From contig NC_064540.1 in assembly GCF_023856365.1 (NCBI RefSeq), forward strand, positions 25,660,474 to 25,724,473: 64,000 nt of DNA. Direction: 5' to 3'. The notes under the pieces were generated by a model. It was not told the origin of the DNA. It ran no database searches and saw only the letters and a list, made by a program, of their open reading frames with translations. Of this stretch, positions 22,741 to 34,862 are shown in pieces; position 1 is the first letter of the stretch; each line of letters begins with the position of its first letter. This DNA is from Brienomyrus brachyistius (Eukaryota > Chordata > Actinopteri > Osteoglossiformes > Mormyridae). A program made the translations under genes and the position numbers.

Positions 22741-24290
22741 ATACACTTTATATACAGTATTAAATTAAAATTACCGCAGTTAAAAAGGAATGCCTTTAAC
22801 ATTATGCATTTCTGTAAAGTAAGTAAACACATTGGTGTACATGATTAATCAGGTAAGAGGTGTGTCAGACATCAGACATTGACATTTTTATTGCCCAGAC
22901 TTACACACCTTGCATGACATTAGTCCCAAGCACCGCAATCAACCTCTTAGGCGACACAGGCAGCCTGCCTGGGGCAGCACATGGCTTCCACCAGCACCGA
23001 TCCCGTGTCGTAGGTCTAAGCAGAATGTACTGTTCAGCTCCAGCTAACCTGCCATTTTGATGAGACTTAACGCTGGACGTTTATCATTATCAACATGCCA
23101 ACATGACTGGATGCTTTTTTGAAGATATTAATTATTCATTTAAAAGGACATGGAAGTTGCATGTTAAATGTATTCTGCATTACTGGCGTTTTTATACCAT
23201 TTTTTTGATGGTTTCAGTGGCATTTAACGATCTGGTTATGAAGTGGTGCAGAGATTATTGTGTCTGTTTTGAAACACCTATGTTAGTATGTATCTTAAGC
23301 AGACAGTTTACAAATATACCTTATAATACCGTTCAGTTTGACATACCTATTTACTGGGCATTTAAATTGAAAAAAAACTGATTCAGTTCATATTGTTAGA
23401 CTGTTTTCATTAAATGAAATTATTGTATATGTTTTTGTGGAACCCGTTAAGGCTTATTTAATCAACTGGCAGTTATTTCTGCAGCATTATTTACTGCAAA
23501 TTGCTTTATTTTATTCACTGCAGCTCTTATGAACGATATAAATTAACTGAAATAGGATTAGCTTATATTAAAAGTTTTCACATTATTTGCATGCACAGTG
23601 ATTCAGTATCATTACATGCTGCCCTGGCCTGCTGTTTACCTGCTCCTTTATGTGGTGACCATCTCTAGGATCTAGAAAAAATGTTCATAAGGTATTGCAA
23701 TATCGACAGAATATATAATAATTCTAAGCTGAAATAGGTTTTGTGTGCTTTATAGCACTGGTAGGCCACACATATATTGGATCTGCAGAGCAATACGCAG
23801 ACAATGCTAAGGCACCTCTGCAATTTCAACTGAGGTACAGTGAGCTGTTTCCACAACTTTTCAAAGTGCTCCCACAAAGCCTGGCTGCTTGTCACAGCTG
23901 CTGCTGGTCTTTCTCAAGGCCTGCAGTCGATGTGCAGATTATAGAACTTAGTTCTCTACCCAACTGTCTTTTTGGAGCTCTTTGTGTAATACTGGGGGTT
24001 TCCTGGTGAGGCCAAGCATTGATGATGACATGACTGTTTGTTTCTGTGACAACATTTATCCTAAACACAGGGGATACCTTGAATTTGAAACTTCATTTGT
24101 TTTCCTGGCAAAAGCTTTAAAAGGGGCAGTGCCTCTGTGATGGTTTAATAACATCTTAATGTGCTGAGACGAATATGAGGATTGCGTGTTAAACTTGAAT
24201 GCGTAATTAGTTGTTGAGCCTTAGGTAATGTTATAAATGAGTAATACTTATGAAGTAAACTTGAACTTTTACGAGTGGTCCAAGAGCAGT
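22741..24290. other. Anonymous intergenic sequence
   Basis: No gene recognised. A short stretch at about 22930-22995 (aaccsttaggc-type, followed by cctgcctggggcagcac) resembles an end of a fish hAT element but cannot be delimited. The 92-codon frame at 23103-23381 has no recognisable domain. Confidence 0.4.
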
Positions 24291-24294
24291 ACCG

Positions 24295-24420
24295 GTCCTA
24301 GCTGATGTGGAGCCCTAGGGGAGCCTCATTGCCAGCGTCTGAGAATGGCTGGCCAGTCGGCACCCTATCATAAGCTGGCACCCTAGGCAACCGCCTATGT
24401 GGCCTATAGTGTTGATCAGA
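24295..24420. mobile_element. Possible hAT element remnant
   Basis: cagtaccggtcctagctgat, gagccctaggggagcctc and caccctaggcaaccgcctat resemble the G/C-rich ends of fish hAT elements with a cagtggcgg-type terminus. No paired end or duplication was found. Confidence 0.3.
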
Positions 24421-24769
24421 GTAAATCAGGTGACAAGTATATTTATTCACCTATGCCTTAATTTTAGTTCCAGAGGTCATTTTTTTCCCTCTCAGCTCCT
24501 GGAAAACAAGCTGAGAACCTAAGACCTCATTGTAGCCCTATCCATGACCCAACAGCTGTTGATCTAGATATCTGCTGTGTGGTTCTCTTCATTATCCTGC
24601 CTTCAGCAAATTTCAGACATAGCGACGAAGCAGAGTGCTCTCTGAGTGTTTCTTGCCCGGTTTCTTGGTTTCTACAATGCTTCCGAAGAGCAAGTATTTT
24701 GAATTAGTAAAAGAATCACCTTGGCAGGAAAGCTACTGAAGCAAGATGATAGTTAATGCTTCACATGAA

Positions 24770-25090
24770 TTGTACCTTCATGATGCATTCATAGAGCTTT
24801 CAGTGCACCTTCATAATGCATTCATTATGCATGTCAAAATTTCATAAGCAGCATGTAAGTATACCTTACCATCCTAACATACCTTAACAGCTTTAATATA
24901 CTTTAATAACAGACATTATACAATAATAACAAATATTATTATTGCATAATCATATAATGCTTGTTATTAATGTGTATTAAAGCTATTACAGTATGTTAGG
25001 ATGCCAAGGTATACTAACATGCTACTTATGAATGTTCTATAAATGCATTATGAAAAATAACTGAATGTCCATTGTGTGCATTATAAAAGA
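24770..25090. mobile_element. Long imperfect palindromic MITE, AT-rich
   Basis: The arms mirror each other over roughly 120-150 bp. For example cataagcagcatgtaagtat on the left answers atactaacatgctacttatg on the right, and accatcctaacata answers tatgttaggatgcc. The repeated ttcataatgcatt motif also occurs in the element at 46306. The outer boundaries are gradual, and no target duplication could be fixed. Confidence 0.75.
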
Positions 25091-27664
25091 ATTATGAAAG
25101 TACAGAACCTGATAGACGATTTGATTCAGAAAATATTTTTCTAATGCTTTGTGTGGAGATACCTGAACTAAAGAGGCCTTTCTTCAACTTTCCAGTGCAT
25201 TTTTTACAAAAAAATATTTTATTGGTTTGACTTGGGTTAGCCTTTGAGTGTCTCTGGGAGGAGAATTATGTGAGCATCCAATTAGTCTTGATGACTACCT
25301 TCTATTAGAATATCCTTGTTATTTGTAAATTTCTGTTTTCATTCGGCTAATGCGCTCACGAATGTTGTTTGACTTGCTCTAAGTCCATTCATGACATGAG
25401 CTGTTCATTTGTGTAATGCATGGAGGTTTATCAAGTCAAAGATACAGAAGACCTTTAAAAATGTGTGAAATATATTATGTTAAAGGTTTACAGATTAAGT
25501 TTTCTGAAAAGACGCTGGCATATATTGAACAAAAATTATTAATAGAGCTAGATATATTACCTGAAACTGTTCAGGTTGAAAGTACTGGTATTTCTCAAAA
25601 GCACAAATGCAGCATGGATTAAATTTGCTGGATTAAATCTGGAATTTATATACTTCCTTTCCTGCTGAACTACCATGTCACCTGCCACACATTTCTTAAA
25701 TAGAGGAGTTAAAACTGTTTAGTCAAAGGAAAACAGCTTGATTTCAGGCTTGAGGCCAAACGAGGGGCCTTTATCCTCATTGTGAAGTCACAACGGCATT
25801 CAGCATTGTTTTGGTGCTTCACTCGGCCCAGACATAATACATCTGCATCTGTTTTAGAGTAATTTGTGTCCTCAGCAGAAATGCACAAAGTAACTGGTGC
25901 TTGTGACATCAACTGTGTCTGCAAAAAAACAAAAAACAATGTATCAGAGTGTGAGGTACTTCCATTAGTAAAATGCAAGGAATGAAGGAGCCTGCAAACA
26001 TAATCACATTATTTGTAATAACTCCAATAAATTGCTCAGAGGACTGGGCTTTGTTTCATGCGAACTTACTACATAATTTTCATTATCTGTGGTCTAAATT
26101 GCTAACTGTGAACAATTAACAGTACTTAGGCTCTGAGGATTATACCGAAGAGGCTGGCAGATGAGCAATTAAGGCCAGGGGAACAACAGAAACCTTCTGT
26201 AGAACAATGATCTGCAGAGATGCTCCCTCTTGAGCGCCCTGTGATATTAATGAAGGAGAATTTTATTCCTTGAGGATTCCCAGCATGCACTGCAGCTGGT
26301 GGACCAATGCTCAGGGTCTTCAGTGCCTCCCAATTCCCATGGGCCCTGGACCTATAGCTGTGTTTATGCATGTGTGTATATATGGGGGGGGGGTTACCTG
26401 CAAACCTTCTGGCATAAATTACAACTAATGCGATGCTGCTGAGCACTGGGCCTGCCCCCAGGCAGTACAGCTCGTGGCGCTCAGCTGGGACCTCACTACT
26501 CTTACTAACAATAGAGCACATGCCACATCAGGCCCACCTGTTCGTAAAAAGGGACCCTGCTAGATTTGTGCGTCCGAAGGGCGCCAACCCACCTCATTCT
26601 TTATTCCATGTTCAAACGTTGCATGGCTACATTTAAATAATACGTCACACTAAGTGGGCCACTCTGTTGGGGGTCTTTCAAAGATGGAGCGGTTTCCAGG
26701 TCTTCTCTATAGGGTTTTTAGAAAAAAAAAAGCGAACTTCAGGCATCCTGCAGCATCCCTTGACAATACAGAGAATTTTTTACTTTAAATATTTTCAGTG
26801 CTCCTGGGATTGACTGTAGTGGACATGTGGCAACAGGATTAAGGGCCTAAACTGCATAAAGTCCCTGGAAGTGGATTTAATGTTTAAAAACAGACACAAA
26901 AGACGTTCCTTCCATTGGGGTTGGGGTTTGAACTGAAAACTACAAATTTAAAGTAAACTTTAACAAGAATAAATCTTAAACATCGTAAAATATAGCGGAT
27001 GTAAAAGACGAAATATACTATGGTGTTTTAATCAAATCATAATTTAGAACATCTTATTACATGTATAGACAAGACACAAGAATAATTGCTTGATAAGCTA
27101 CTGAGGTGAACTCCCTCAAAGAAGAAGAAGAAGGTACTGCTGAATAGAACAGGCTGCAAACATGCTGGGAAACTGAGGCTGATTTGTACTTCGAAACTAG
27201 ACAGACACACAGCTGCTGACAGAGTCATGGATGGCAAATGTACATCCAGTTCTGTTGATACTAAAGACAGAGGTGAGCAGATGCAGACCATGGACAGAGT
27301 TTGGGGTGGGGGGGTCCAAGAGCAGCCCCTCCCCCAGTCACCTGTGTCCAATAGTATTATGCCCAGATTTAGCAGTTGTTTTGGTTAGTTGTTGGAATGC
27401 AATTGTTTACCGTCAAGCCTCAGAAAATCAATGCAGCTGTGAGGTTATAATTATGTTTTATGCTGGTACTTTGCACCTTTGCATACACAATTTGTTTGTA
27501 CCCTATAGATAGACAAAATAATAGGTTATGTGTGCAACACATAATCGCATGAACACATACGGTAAGAAGGATGCATGTTTTTTTGGCCCCAATGCAAACA
27601 TCAAGCTCCACCTCTGATGCGGATGCCTCCCTCTCATGCACAGTAAGTAGCATCACCCTGCAAA
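25091..27664. other. Anonymous intergenic sequence
   Basis: About 2.6 kb without recognised genes or transposons. The frame 25416-25622 (MCEIYYVKGLQIKFSEKTLA within it) is protein-like to the eye but lacks any family resemblance or splice context that I can defend. A G run lies near 26383-26392. Confidence 0.4.
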
Positions 27665-27780
27665 TACATTTTATTCATTTATCAGACATTTTTATCCAGA
27701 ATGATTCACAATAGAGCGAAGGTTTACAATTTTTATGTGTGCTCCCTGGGATTAAAATCGGTCTTGGCAGAAGGTTTCTT
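27665..27780 (-). repeat. tRNA-derived SINE fragment, minus strand
   Basis: The tail complement ttcatttatcagacattttt atccaga, then cacaatagagcgaaggtt, then ctccctgggattaaaatcgg is the reversed order of a common fish SINE (tail, body, B-box region). It is diverged and truncated. Confidence 0.5.
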
Positions 27781-28559
27781 TTCCTAACATTTCATGCCAC
27801 AAATTTGCACGCATTTGGGTGTCCTTGTGTTCTTTATAAAGACGGGTTGTGACAGATCTCTTCATATAACTTTATGACCTCCATGGTCCATATTGCACAT
27901 GCATGACAGACACGCACCAGGTCTGTGTAAGACACAAACATCTGTGTGGCCGATGATGAAAGTTGTGTCACTTAACCACTGCAGACCCTTGCAGCTAAGC
28001 GGACGAAAAAAATTAATACAAGGCTTTGGAGGGGGAGGAAATCTCTTGCATTTTGATCACATCAACCTTGTTGATTGGATGGAGCAGCTTCCCCCATAAG
28101 CAGCCTGTAATGACAGCACCAGCGTCATGAGATCAGTGGTCATTACGGAATATTCGAGTGCGGAGAACTCAGAGGGAAGGAAGTGGAGTTTCTGCTGCCT
28201 GCTGCTAAGATCCAAGAGAGGCCTATCGTAAGAAATTGCTTGCCTCATTAGAATTTAGAGCTTCTTTCTTTTGTAAATAAAAGACTGTAGTTTCGAGCTT
28301 GAATTAGGTTACACCCACAGTGGCTCCAAAGGCAAGTTATCTAGATCTGCAGGAATCCAATAAATCTTGCCGTCAGCCCCTGTTCCCGGTGACTGCCACA
28401 GAACTGTTCCTAATGAGAAACAGGGCACAGTCCTGAAATTCATTTCAAAACACTGAAGCCTTAAATTTTTGTCCTTTAAAGATTAAATGAACGCAATGAA
28501 GACAAATGGGCTTTATGTTGAGATATGGCGGGTTTGCATACTGGTTCCAGAACTTTGTT
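27781..28559. other. Anonymous intergenic sequence
   Basis: No gene, RNA or repeat recognised. Confidence 0.4.
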
Positions 28560-28960
28560 GTGGAGCAAATGATTAGTGAAAAGGCACTGCTTCGTTTCGT
28601 CGGACCTTCATGACTTTGTTGCTATAATGCTCCTGCTATTCCCATTATCCGTTACATTAACAAGAGCAATAAACACACAGTGGACCTCATTGGTGGAACA
28701 CTGATGTCAGGAAATGTGGAGACTCTAGATCACTGGTTTCAGTCAACGCATAATTCAAAAGTTCGGCTCATAAGCTAATGCCCTACATTTTGCAAATATG
28801 CAGGCGCTAATGAATCACAGCTGACTTTGCCAAGCTACTAAAATGGACAACCCATTACAGGATAATTGAGTTGTTAATAATTAATGGGTGTAATTAAAAG
28901 ACCCTATTTTAAAGTGGCATTTTGACATCCTGACAATAAAAAAGAGATGGTAAATCTTGA
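28560..28960. other. Candidate conserved non-coding block
   Basis: Repeat-free sequence of balanced composition with no sustained open frame. It carries several homeodomain-type TAATTA/TTAATTA cores (near 28875-28900) and a gaatcacagctgacttt stretch. It looks like vertebrate enhancer-type DNA, but this is an impression from composition; conservation was not tested. Confidence 0.22.
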
Positions 28961-29339
28961 CCCCATTTGCAAAATGACTTTTGTCACTCTCTAGTCCTTC
29001 CCAGTGTTTTAAGGTTGGTTTTTGATTGTTCATGTATTCCTGTAACCCATGTCATTACATGCCATCTTACAATTAGCAGTAATAAACAATTGTATTGTAT
29101 ATGATTAATGAGAAAGCTCCTTTACCTATTTCTCACATTAGCATTTTTATTTTCAAACCACTAGACATCTATAGTAACAGATTTGTATTGTAACAGCAAA
29201 CGTATTAGTTCTGTATATTTGTAGAAGCATGGGAAACTTAACACTGCATTTCTTATAACACATTATTAAGACTAAGTGCCTTGATACAAAGCTCCTTTTG
29301 TGGAAGACCTGACTATTTATTGTGATACCATATGCATCA
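28961..29339. other. AT-rich intergenic sequence
   Basis: Nothing recognised. Confidence 0.4.
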
Positions 29340-29389
29340 AATGCGATATACGTTCAGTTCAACCTTTCCCATAAGGAATATGCAACGGT

Positions 29390-29600
29390 ATGAAGTTTGC
29401 CGAGGCTGCAGATACGTGTGCTGCTTCAGGCAGTGCGAGTCCTGCCCTACGTGGATGTATGACAGTTTCCGCCCCAACTGCCAGCAGCCCGAACATCCCC
29501 GCGAGACCCTCATTCATTCGCCTCGTGCTCAGGCTGCTGTTCGCATCGGTCACGGGCCAGTATACATTCATATCCGTCTGTGTCTTAGCAACTTTAATGG
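29390..29600. other. GC-rich island with overlapping open frames
   Basis: About 210 bp of clearly higher GC in an AT-rich setting. Open frames cover it on the plus strand in two frames (29332-29631, 29390-29608) and on the minus strand (29359-29667). One plus frame is cysteine-rich (CRGCRYVCC, CESCPTW). A GT with donor-like context (aatg/gtgagataaag) lies at about 29599. It could be an isolated exon, a first exon of a non-coding RNA, or an old GC-rich repeat. I recognise no family, and openness in three frames suggests that absence of stops may only reflect GC content. Confidence 0.25.
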
Positions 29601-29610
29601 TGAGATAAAG

Positions 29611-30102
29611 GTTATGACAATAATGAACTAGGAAAATGGCAATAAGAAGGTTAAAAACACCAAACAATATGACTCAAAGATGACCGACTTCCGACCGAGA
29701 TCAGTTCCGACTGAACAAACAACGACCTGTATCATTTTTCTCTCTTTACAAAGACGGATATTTTCAACTATCAGGTGTGAATTTTGCTTGAATACTTTGG
29801 GGATGGATGTTAAGGCTTTCAAAAAGACTTCACGGCAAACAATATTTTAGACAGTGATTAAAATGCATAGGAGCACTTTGGTTATCAAAATCTCTTTTTT
29901 TGTTGTAACCCTTCTAATTTCCACAGAGCAATTGTGAAGTACTCTTGGTTTACACCAAATATAGAAACTTTTTTGAAACCTCATTGTCATTTGACATTAT
30001 ACTGTTAAAAATATAGATTTTCATTTCAACTTTGAACATCATGTTTCACATTTTTAAAATTACATTAATTTAAGAGTATCCTACAGCACAAATATTAAGT
30101 AT
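29611..30102. other. AT-rich intergenic sequence
   Basis: Nothing recognised. Confidence 0.4.
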
Positions 30103-30272
30103 TACCGGAAGAAATAGCTTCGATGCAGTTAGCTGCCTTTTCTCTGTAGCTTGCAGTGTAGCTATAACTACTATATTATAACAGTAGCTTGGCTTTAGCT
30201 TAGCTGCTTAATCAGTAGTAGCTTGTAACTTGAAAAGCTACCATTTAAAAAGTAGCTTCTGCAACACTGGCA
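30103..30272 (-). mobile_element. hAT element remnant
   Basis: The right edge aagtagcttctgcaacactg reads on the minus strand as cagtgttgcagaagctactt, the cagtgttg-type start of a widespread fish hAT group. The interior has repeated tagctt/agctac words typical of those elements. The opposite end and target duplication are lost. Confidence 0.45.
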
Positions 30273-30351
30273 AAGTCACACTGGTTTCTGAGATATAGAC
30301 AGTGGGTTAGATCTGTGTTGTGTTAGCTGGATGTTCATGATGGCTGATCAG

Positions 30352-30516
30352 CAGAGGTGGCAATTTCAGGTCCAGAAAGTAATAATCCAGACCATGATTT
30401 ACTTTCAACCAACCAATTGAGCATAAAGAGTCACAATCACAGAGTACTCAGCTGGTTGGTTGAAAGTAAATCATGGTCTGGATTTTTACTTTCTGGACCT
30501 GAAATTGCCACCTCTC
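30352..30516. mobile_element. hAT-type MITE with 8 bp target-site duplication
   Basis: The arms starting cagaggtggcaatttcaggt are mirrored almost perfectly at the right end, over about 64 bp with two differences. The flanks ctgatcag (30344-30351) and gtgatcag (30517-30524) agree at 7 of 8 positions, fitting a hAT 8 bp duplication. The element is 165 bp and non-coding. Open frames crossing it are by-products. Confidence 0.88.
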
Positions 30517-30524
30517 GTGATCAG

Positions 30525-33500
30525 GCAGTGCAACATTAAAGCAAGAACAAACTTTAGCCACATCAACACTCTCTGGGGGCTGCTTGTGTTACATGTGTTT
30601 TTCAGTTGTCGACTATGCAGAGGAAAGGTACCGTACTGGAGAAAACAGTGACCTCACTGCCTTAAAGATTATTTTACTGGTGCTAGCCAATGCTGTGTAA
30701 CATGCAGTTCAATTTGGGGAAAAGGAAACACATTTACACCTGATAAGTCTATGATGTAATACACAATCATTTAATTAAGTCATGAAAAAGTATGAAAAGT
30801 GATTAATTTGGCATTATGGAGTGTGAGCATCTTGTAATTAGTTTATTGCCGTTTAACTCAAGATCAGGACAAATAGTCAATACCACAGTGTGTAATACAC
30901 ATGTCTCTTCTGACAGATTTATTGGCTGTTTTGTTAGACAAATCATTGTACAAAAACATGTCATGTCAGTGGCTTTGTGGTAGACACCCGTGATTAATAG
31001 CAGACTAAAAGGAAGAAATCAATGCGCTGAGAGTCCCTCTCTGTAACGTTGCATTGATATTAAGAGCTTTTCCATAATCATCTAAGCACACCTTTGTACC
31101 TACATTAATTCTGCTCTTTTACCCTGATTTGGTAGACATTTGGGTACAGAGCCATCGTACAGTACAGCAGGGATACTCTACTGTGTTTCAGTTCAGAAGC
31201 AGGGTCCTCAATTTCAGTACTGATACATTAGAGTATAGTGATCATTTTTCCTAATAAACCCTGAAATGAATTGTTTCCAAGCTAATCCAAAAGTTTTCAC
31301 TAAGTAGGTGAAAATACTTTTTTCAAGACACATAAACTATCCTGGCATCCTTTTTGCTGTTGATTGCCATATAATTTCCTTTAACAGGCATTAAAATGAC
31401 TCACAATAGTTAGGACAGCCCATCTGGGTTTAATTATCAAGCCTGTAGATATTCTTAGATAATAACTGTTGGCAAATTACACCTCAATTAATCATTTTTG
31501 AAAAGGCAATTAAATTCTTAACATTTTATAGAAATGTAACCATCCCTTTGCTGACCCTGACCTTTGAAATATTCATTAAATGTTAACAGATTTTGGTGTA
31601 ATAAATGTTAACAGATTTTGGGGTAATTAATGAGAGCTGGAAGAAGGCAATCATTCCCAGCACCAGTAAATCACACCTAGACAAGGAAATTCGGCAAGAC
31701 AGCAAAGATGTACAGCGGCGGTGTGAATTTTGTCCATCTTATTGGCATTTACATTCCAATCTATCACATATAATAGATCTATCTGTCCTTCTGGGGTCTA
31801 ATTCTGTCTAGTTGGACCATAAACTAAATCACTGTCTCCCAGTTTTTTTTTCACTTTACCAAGAACAAAAGCCACTGTGATGTCTACCTTAATCTATTAA
31901 GAATTACACTTGAACTCCAGCTAAATCATATGCAAGTCAGAGACACTGAGATCAGCACCATCACAGGGAAAAAACAATAATTAAAGGTCCCTCACTGCCC
32001 CCGGGGCTTTTCAGTGTTGGTTTTTTTTGTAGCCTATTTTGTATCAAATGTGAACATTCATCTTTACTTAATTTGTAATTAATTTAGTTAAATTGTATGT
32101 TATGGGATTGTTGTACTGATTCGCTATAATAACCACTTATTATTGATGGCAAAAAAGAAAATTAAAAATAAAATTGTCATACTGCTTATTTGTCCACAGT
32201 TACCAGTATCTATGCGCTATTAAATACATTTAATGTGTCACTGAAAACCACAGTTTGCACACTGTCACCTTCCCTTCAATGTGCTTTAAACCACTCTCTT
32301 TGTTAAATCAAAAGCTCAGTTATCAGCTTTAAAAATCAATTTGTTTTCACCAGGAGAAAGTGATAAACCATCTCAGTTACAAATCTCATGGATACGTATC
32401 ATTAAATTACTAGGTGCTCTGGACTATAAATTCTTGTCTATAATAACATATTTTACATGACAAGAGAAATGGGGTTTTAAAGTCTTCTCATAATGGCCGT
32501 CTACCCAGCAAGATTTAAAGGAAATAAAACATCGAATGCTTTCCCTCTGAAGGATGGAAAACCATGATAAAACCTTCCCATTATTTTATATTTTCACTTT
32601 TATACTAACTAGTTTTTATCTTTAGAGCCAAATTGGTCTCTTTTCACAAAGTAATTTTAATATTATTAACAACATACAGTGAATTCGGTCATCTGGTTTG
32701 GTGAAAAATTTAGTCGATAATATTTTCCTTGCACGAAGCTGCATTTTTCCAACTGTGTTTGAACACTGAAAAAAGTTCCTTAAAATGAAACTTTATAAAG
32801 AAGTGTAATAGACAATGGAAGGAATATTAATTAATGGAAAAACAAAATTTTAATGATATATTTTTTTAGGCAGCCCTGGCGTTATGCTAACAGTAGGTGA
32901 ACAGTTGTTCACCAGGGCATCAGCTGTCCCATAAGTCCATGCTGAAAAGAGAGCTTCCTTCACTTTGTTTATGGTCTGCCACGTTCTTCTCAAACCCCAG
33001 AAAAGGATGTTTTCCCAGAAATAAACATCTTGTCCTGTGGCCGATGCATCTGTATGCCGTCGTACCAAACTAAAACAGTTTCGGTTTAGACCAGAACCTA
33101 CGATAAATGGTATTTGCATTTTTGGTACCAATTATATGCATTGTGTACATGAATAAGCTTTTCCATGTATTACGAAGTAAAATTATTTACTGACATCCTA
33201 ACTGTAAGGTTCAGTATAAGAGTTAAAGGATTTGTTCTCCGGATTTATTTGTCATAAATAAGAAATAAACATTTAAACTAAACAATGGCGTGTCATTAGT
33301 TGTTTTATTCTTCAATCCTTTTAGGTATGCTTCATTGAGACATATTTATTTTCAACTGCAATATAAATTTCTTTACAGGCCATCAAAGGAAAGAGATGAA
33401 ATCTTATGATTTACAGGTCCATAACAGTTTGTATGACAACAGTATTAAATGCATTTTTGTCAAACCTTCATCTTAAGTGAATGTATTTCCTGTATCTCTC

Positions 33501-33597
33501 CATGTCTTAGTTACTGTTAGCCAATAACTTTTCCTTGTACAGAGACTTTGTGTAAATGTGCTAAAGTTTTATGGTAAAATATATGATTGCCTTGTAA
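30525..33597. other. AT-rich intergenic sequence
   Basis: About 3 kb of AT-rich, repeat-poor DNA with frequent TAATTA-type words (for example 31483-31515 and 32080-32100). At 31577-31626 a 25 bp unit (aaatgttaacagattttgg..) is duplicated in tandem with one change. No sustained open frame. Parts may be conserved non-coding sequence, but nothing can be shown from this sequence alone. Confidence 0.4.
31577..31626. repeat. Two-unit tandem duplication
   Basis: Two adjacent copies of a unit containing tgttaacagattttggtgta; the second copy has g for t. Confidence 0.85.
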
Positions 33598-33838
33598 TAC
33601 CAATAATTGATACCTGTATTGCTCCCTGTGGGGAAATTGCCCTTTATGTCTCCCCCAGCTTGCCCTCTGTAGGTGATAGTAAGCTGACTGTGAAGGGCAG
33701 TCACCTGTTATAACACCCGGGAAGTTGGGGGTTAAGGGCCTGGCTCAAAGACCCACAGACATGGCGAGGCTGGGCTCAGACGGGCAACCTTCTGATCGCA
33801 GGCACAGAGGCTTAGCCCACTGAGCCACATGCTTCTCC
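33598..33838 (-). mobile_element. tRNA-derived SINE, minus strand
   Basis: On the minus strand a tRNA-like head reads gtggctcagtgggctaagcc (A-box side) and gatcagaaggttgcccgtct (B-box side). It is followed by the fish SINE body with tgggtctttgagccaggccc, ttaacccccaacttcccggg, cagtcagcttactatcacct and a tail of the ggagcaatacaggtatcaat type. Head and body are both well preserved. No clear target-site duplication was seen. Confidence 0.85.
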
Positions 33839-33995
33839 TTTCTATGTAAATGCAGGAAGGGTTTGAGTGCTGTCTGAGAAAATCGAGAAATGAATTTGTC
33901 AGTGAGGTGTCAGGGTGGACGGAGAGTAGGAAGAAAAACACTCAATTGGGTGGTTCATCGCCATCCCACAATTTACAGGGAAAAAAAATCAAAGT

Positions 33996-34862
33996 GGGTG
34001 CGTCCGACTTCATGCAGCTGCTTACAGCGCTGGCTCAAAGCAATGCTTTCTGCTCCTGATGCAATGCATCATGGTTAGATTTTTTTTGTCCGACTTCAGC
34101 CGGTGCTGCAAAATGTCACCACACATTATTATGTCATATGGTACAAAAACCTTGCGAGAGCAAGATGACTTAAGACAGATCATGCAGCACCTCTCAGCCG
34201 GCTGCACGAACTGGAGCTGCCTCCATGACAACACAACTTTGCCCTTATTGGCTGAAGATTTTAGTCACATGCATGATGTTTATATGCCGGGCAGTTAAAT
34301 GCGTTATCTGCTATTTCTCCCGAAAAGCAAGTAAATCAGTGAGAACTGGTAAAATAAAGTTTAAATAAATTAAATAAATGCTCTAATAGTACACGTGAGT
34401 TAGTTATTTATTTATTGCTAGTTACTGTAATGTTTCACTGCTTTATTTGTTTAATCGTCTAGTCTGTGACGAAGGCACTCAAGTAAGAATTGCATTGTAC
34501 TCTGTGCATGGCAGTAAAAACTTTGAATCCTTGGAATTAATGTATTTGATCTTTTTCCTAGCAGCTATCTTTATACACAGGGCCAATATACACAGTATTT
34601 TATTTTTTTCACTGCTAGCAGTTTGGATCAGGAGTTGGTTATTGTAAAAAAGTAATGTGCATGCATGTGATATTTGTGTAGATTTATCTACACCCTTCTG
34701 GCAGCGCTGTCATTGCAGTCAGGTCTCGCACTACGAGGTGCAGAAGTTGTCCGACTTGGCTGCAGTCAGTTTATACTCCACCCCTGCAGCCGTTGGCAGA
34801 TCTCGCTCCACGTCAGTTCAGCTGCAGACAGACCTAAGCCCAATAATAAGTCGAACGCACCC
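33996..34862. mobile_element. Candidate DNA transposon bounded by 15 bp inverted repeats
   Basis: gggtgcgtccgactt at 33996-34010 has its complement aagtcgaacgcaccc at 34848-34862, matching at 14 of 15 positions. The interior contains G/C-rich segments with repeated cagctg and ccgactt words, and also a separate retroelement tail at about 34440-34540. No transposase was seen and no target duplication was confirmed. It might be a PIF/Harbinger-type non-autonomous element, but this is a guess. Confidence 0.4.
34440..34545 (+). repeat. Retroelement 3' tail fragment
   Basis: The order caagtaagaattgcattgta, ctctgtgcatggcagtaaaa, ctttgaatccttgg matches the 3' tail of common fish non-LTR elements (aagaatttcactgtact..gacaataaaactttgaatc type). 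Only the tail is present. Confidence 0.5.
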
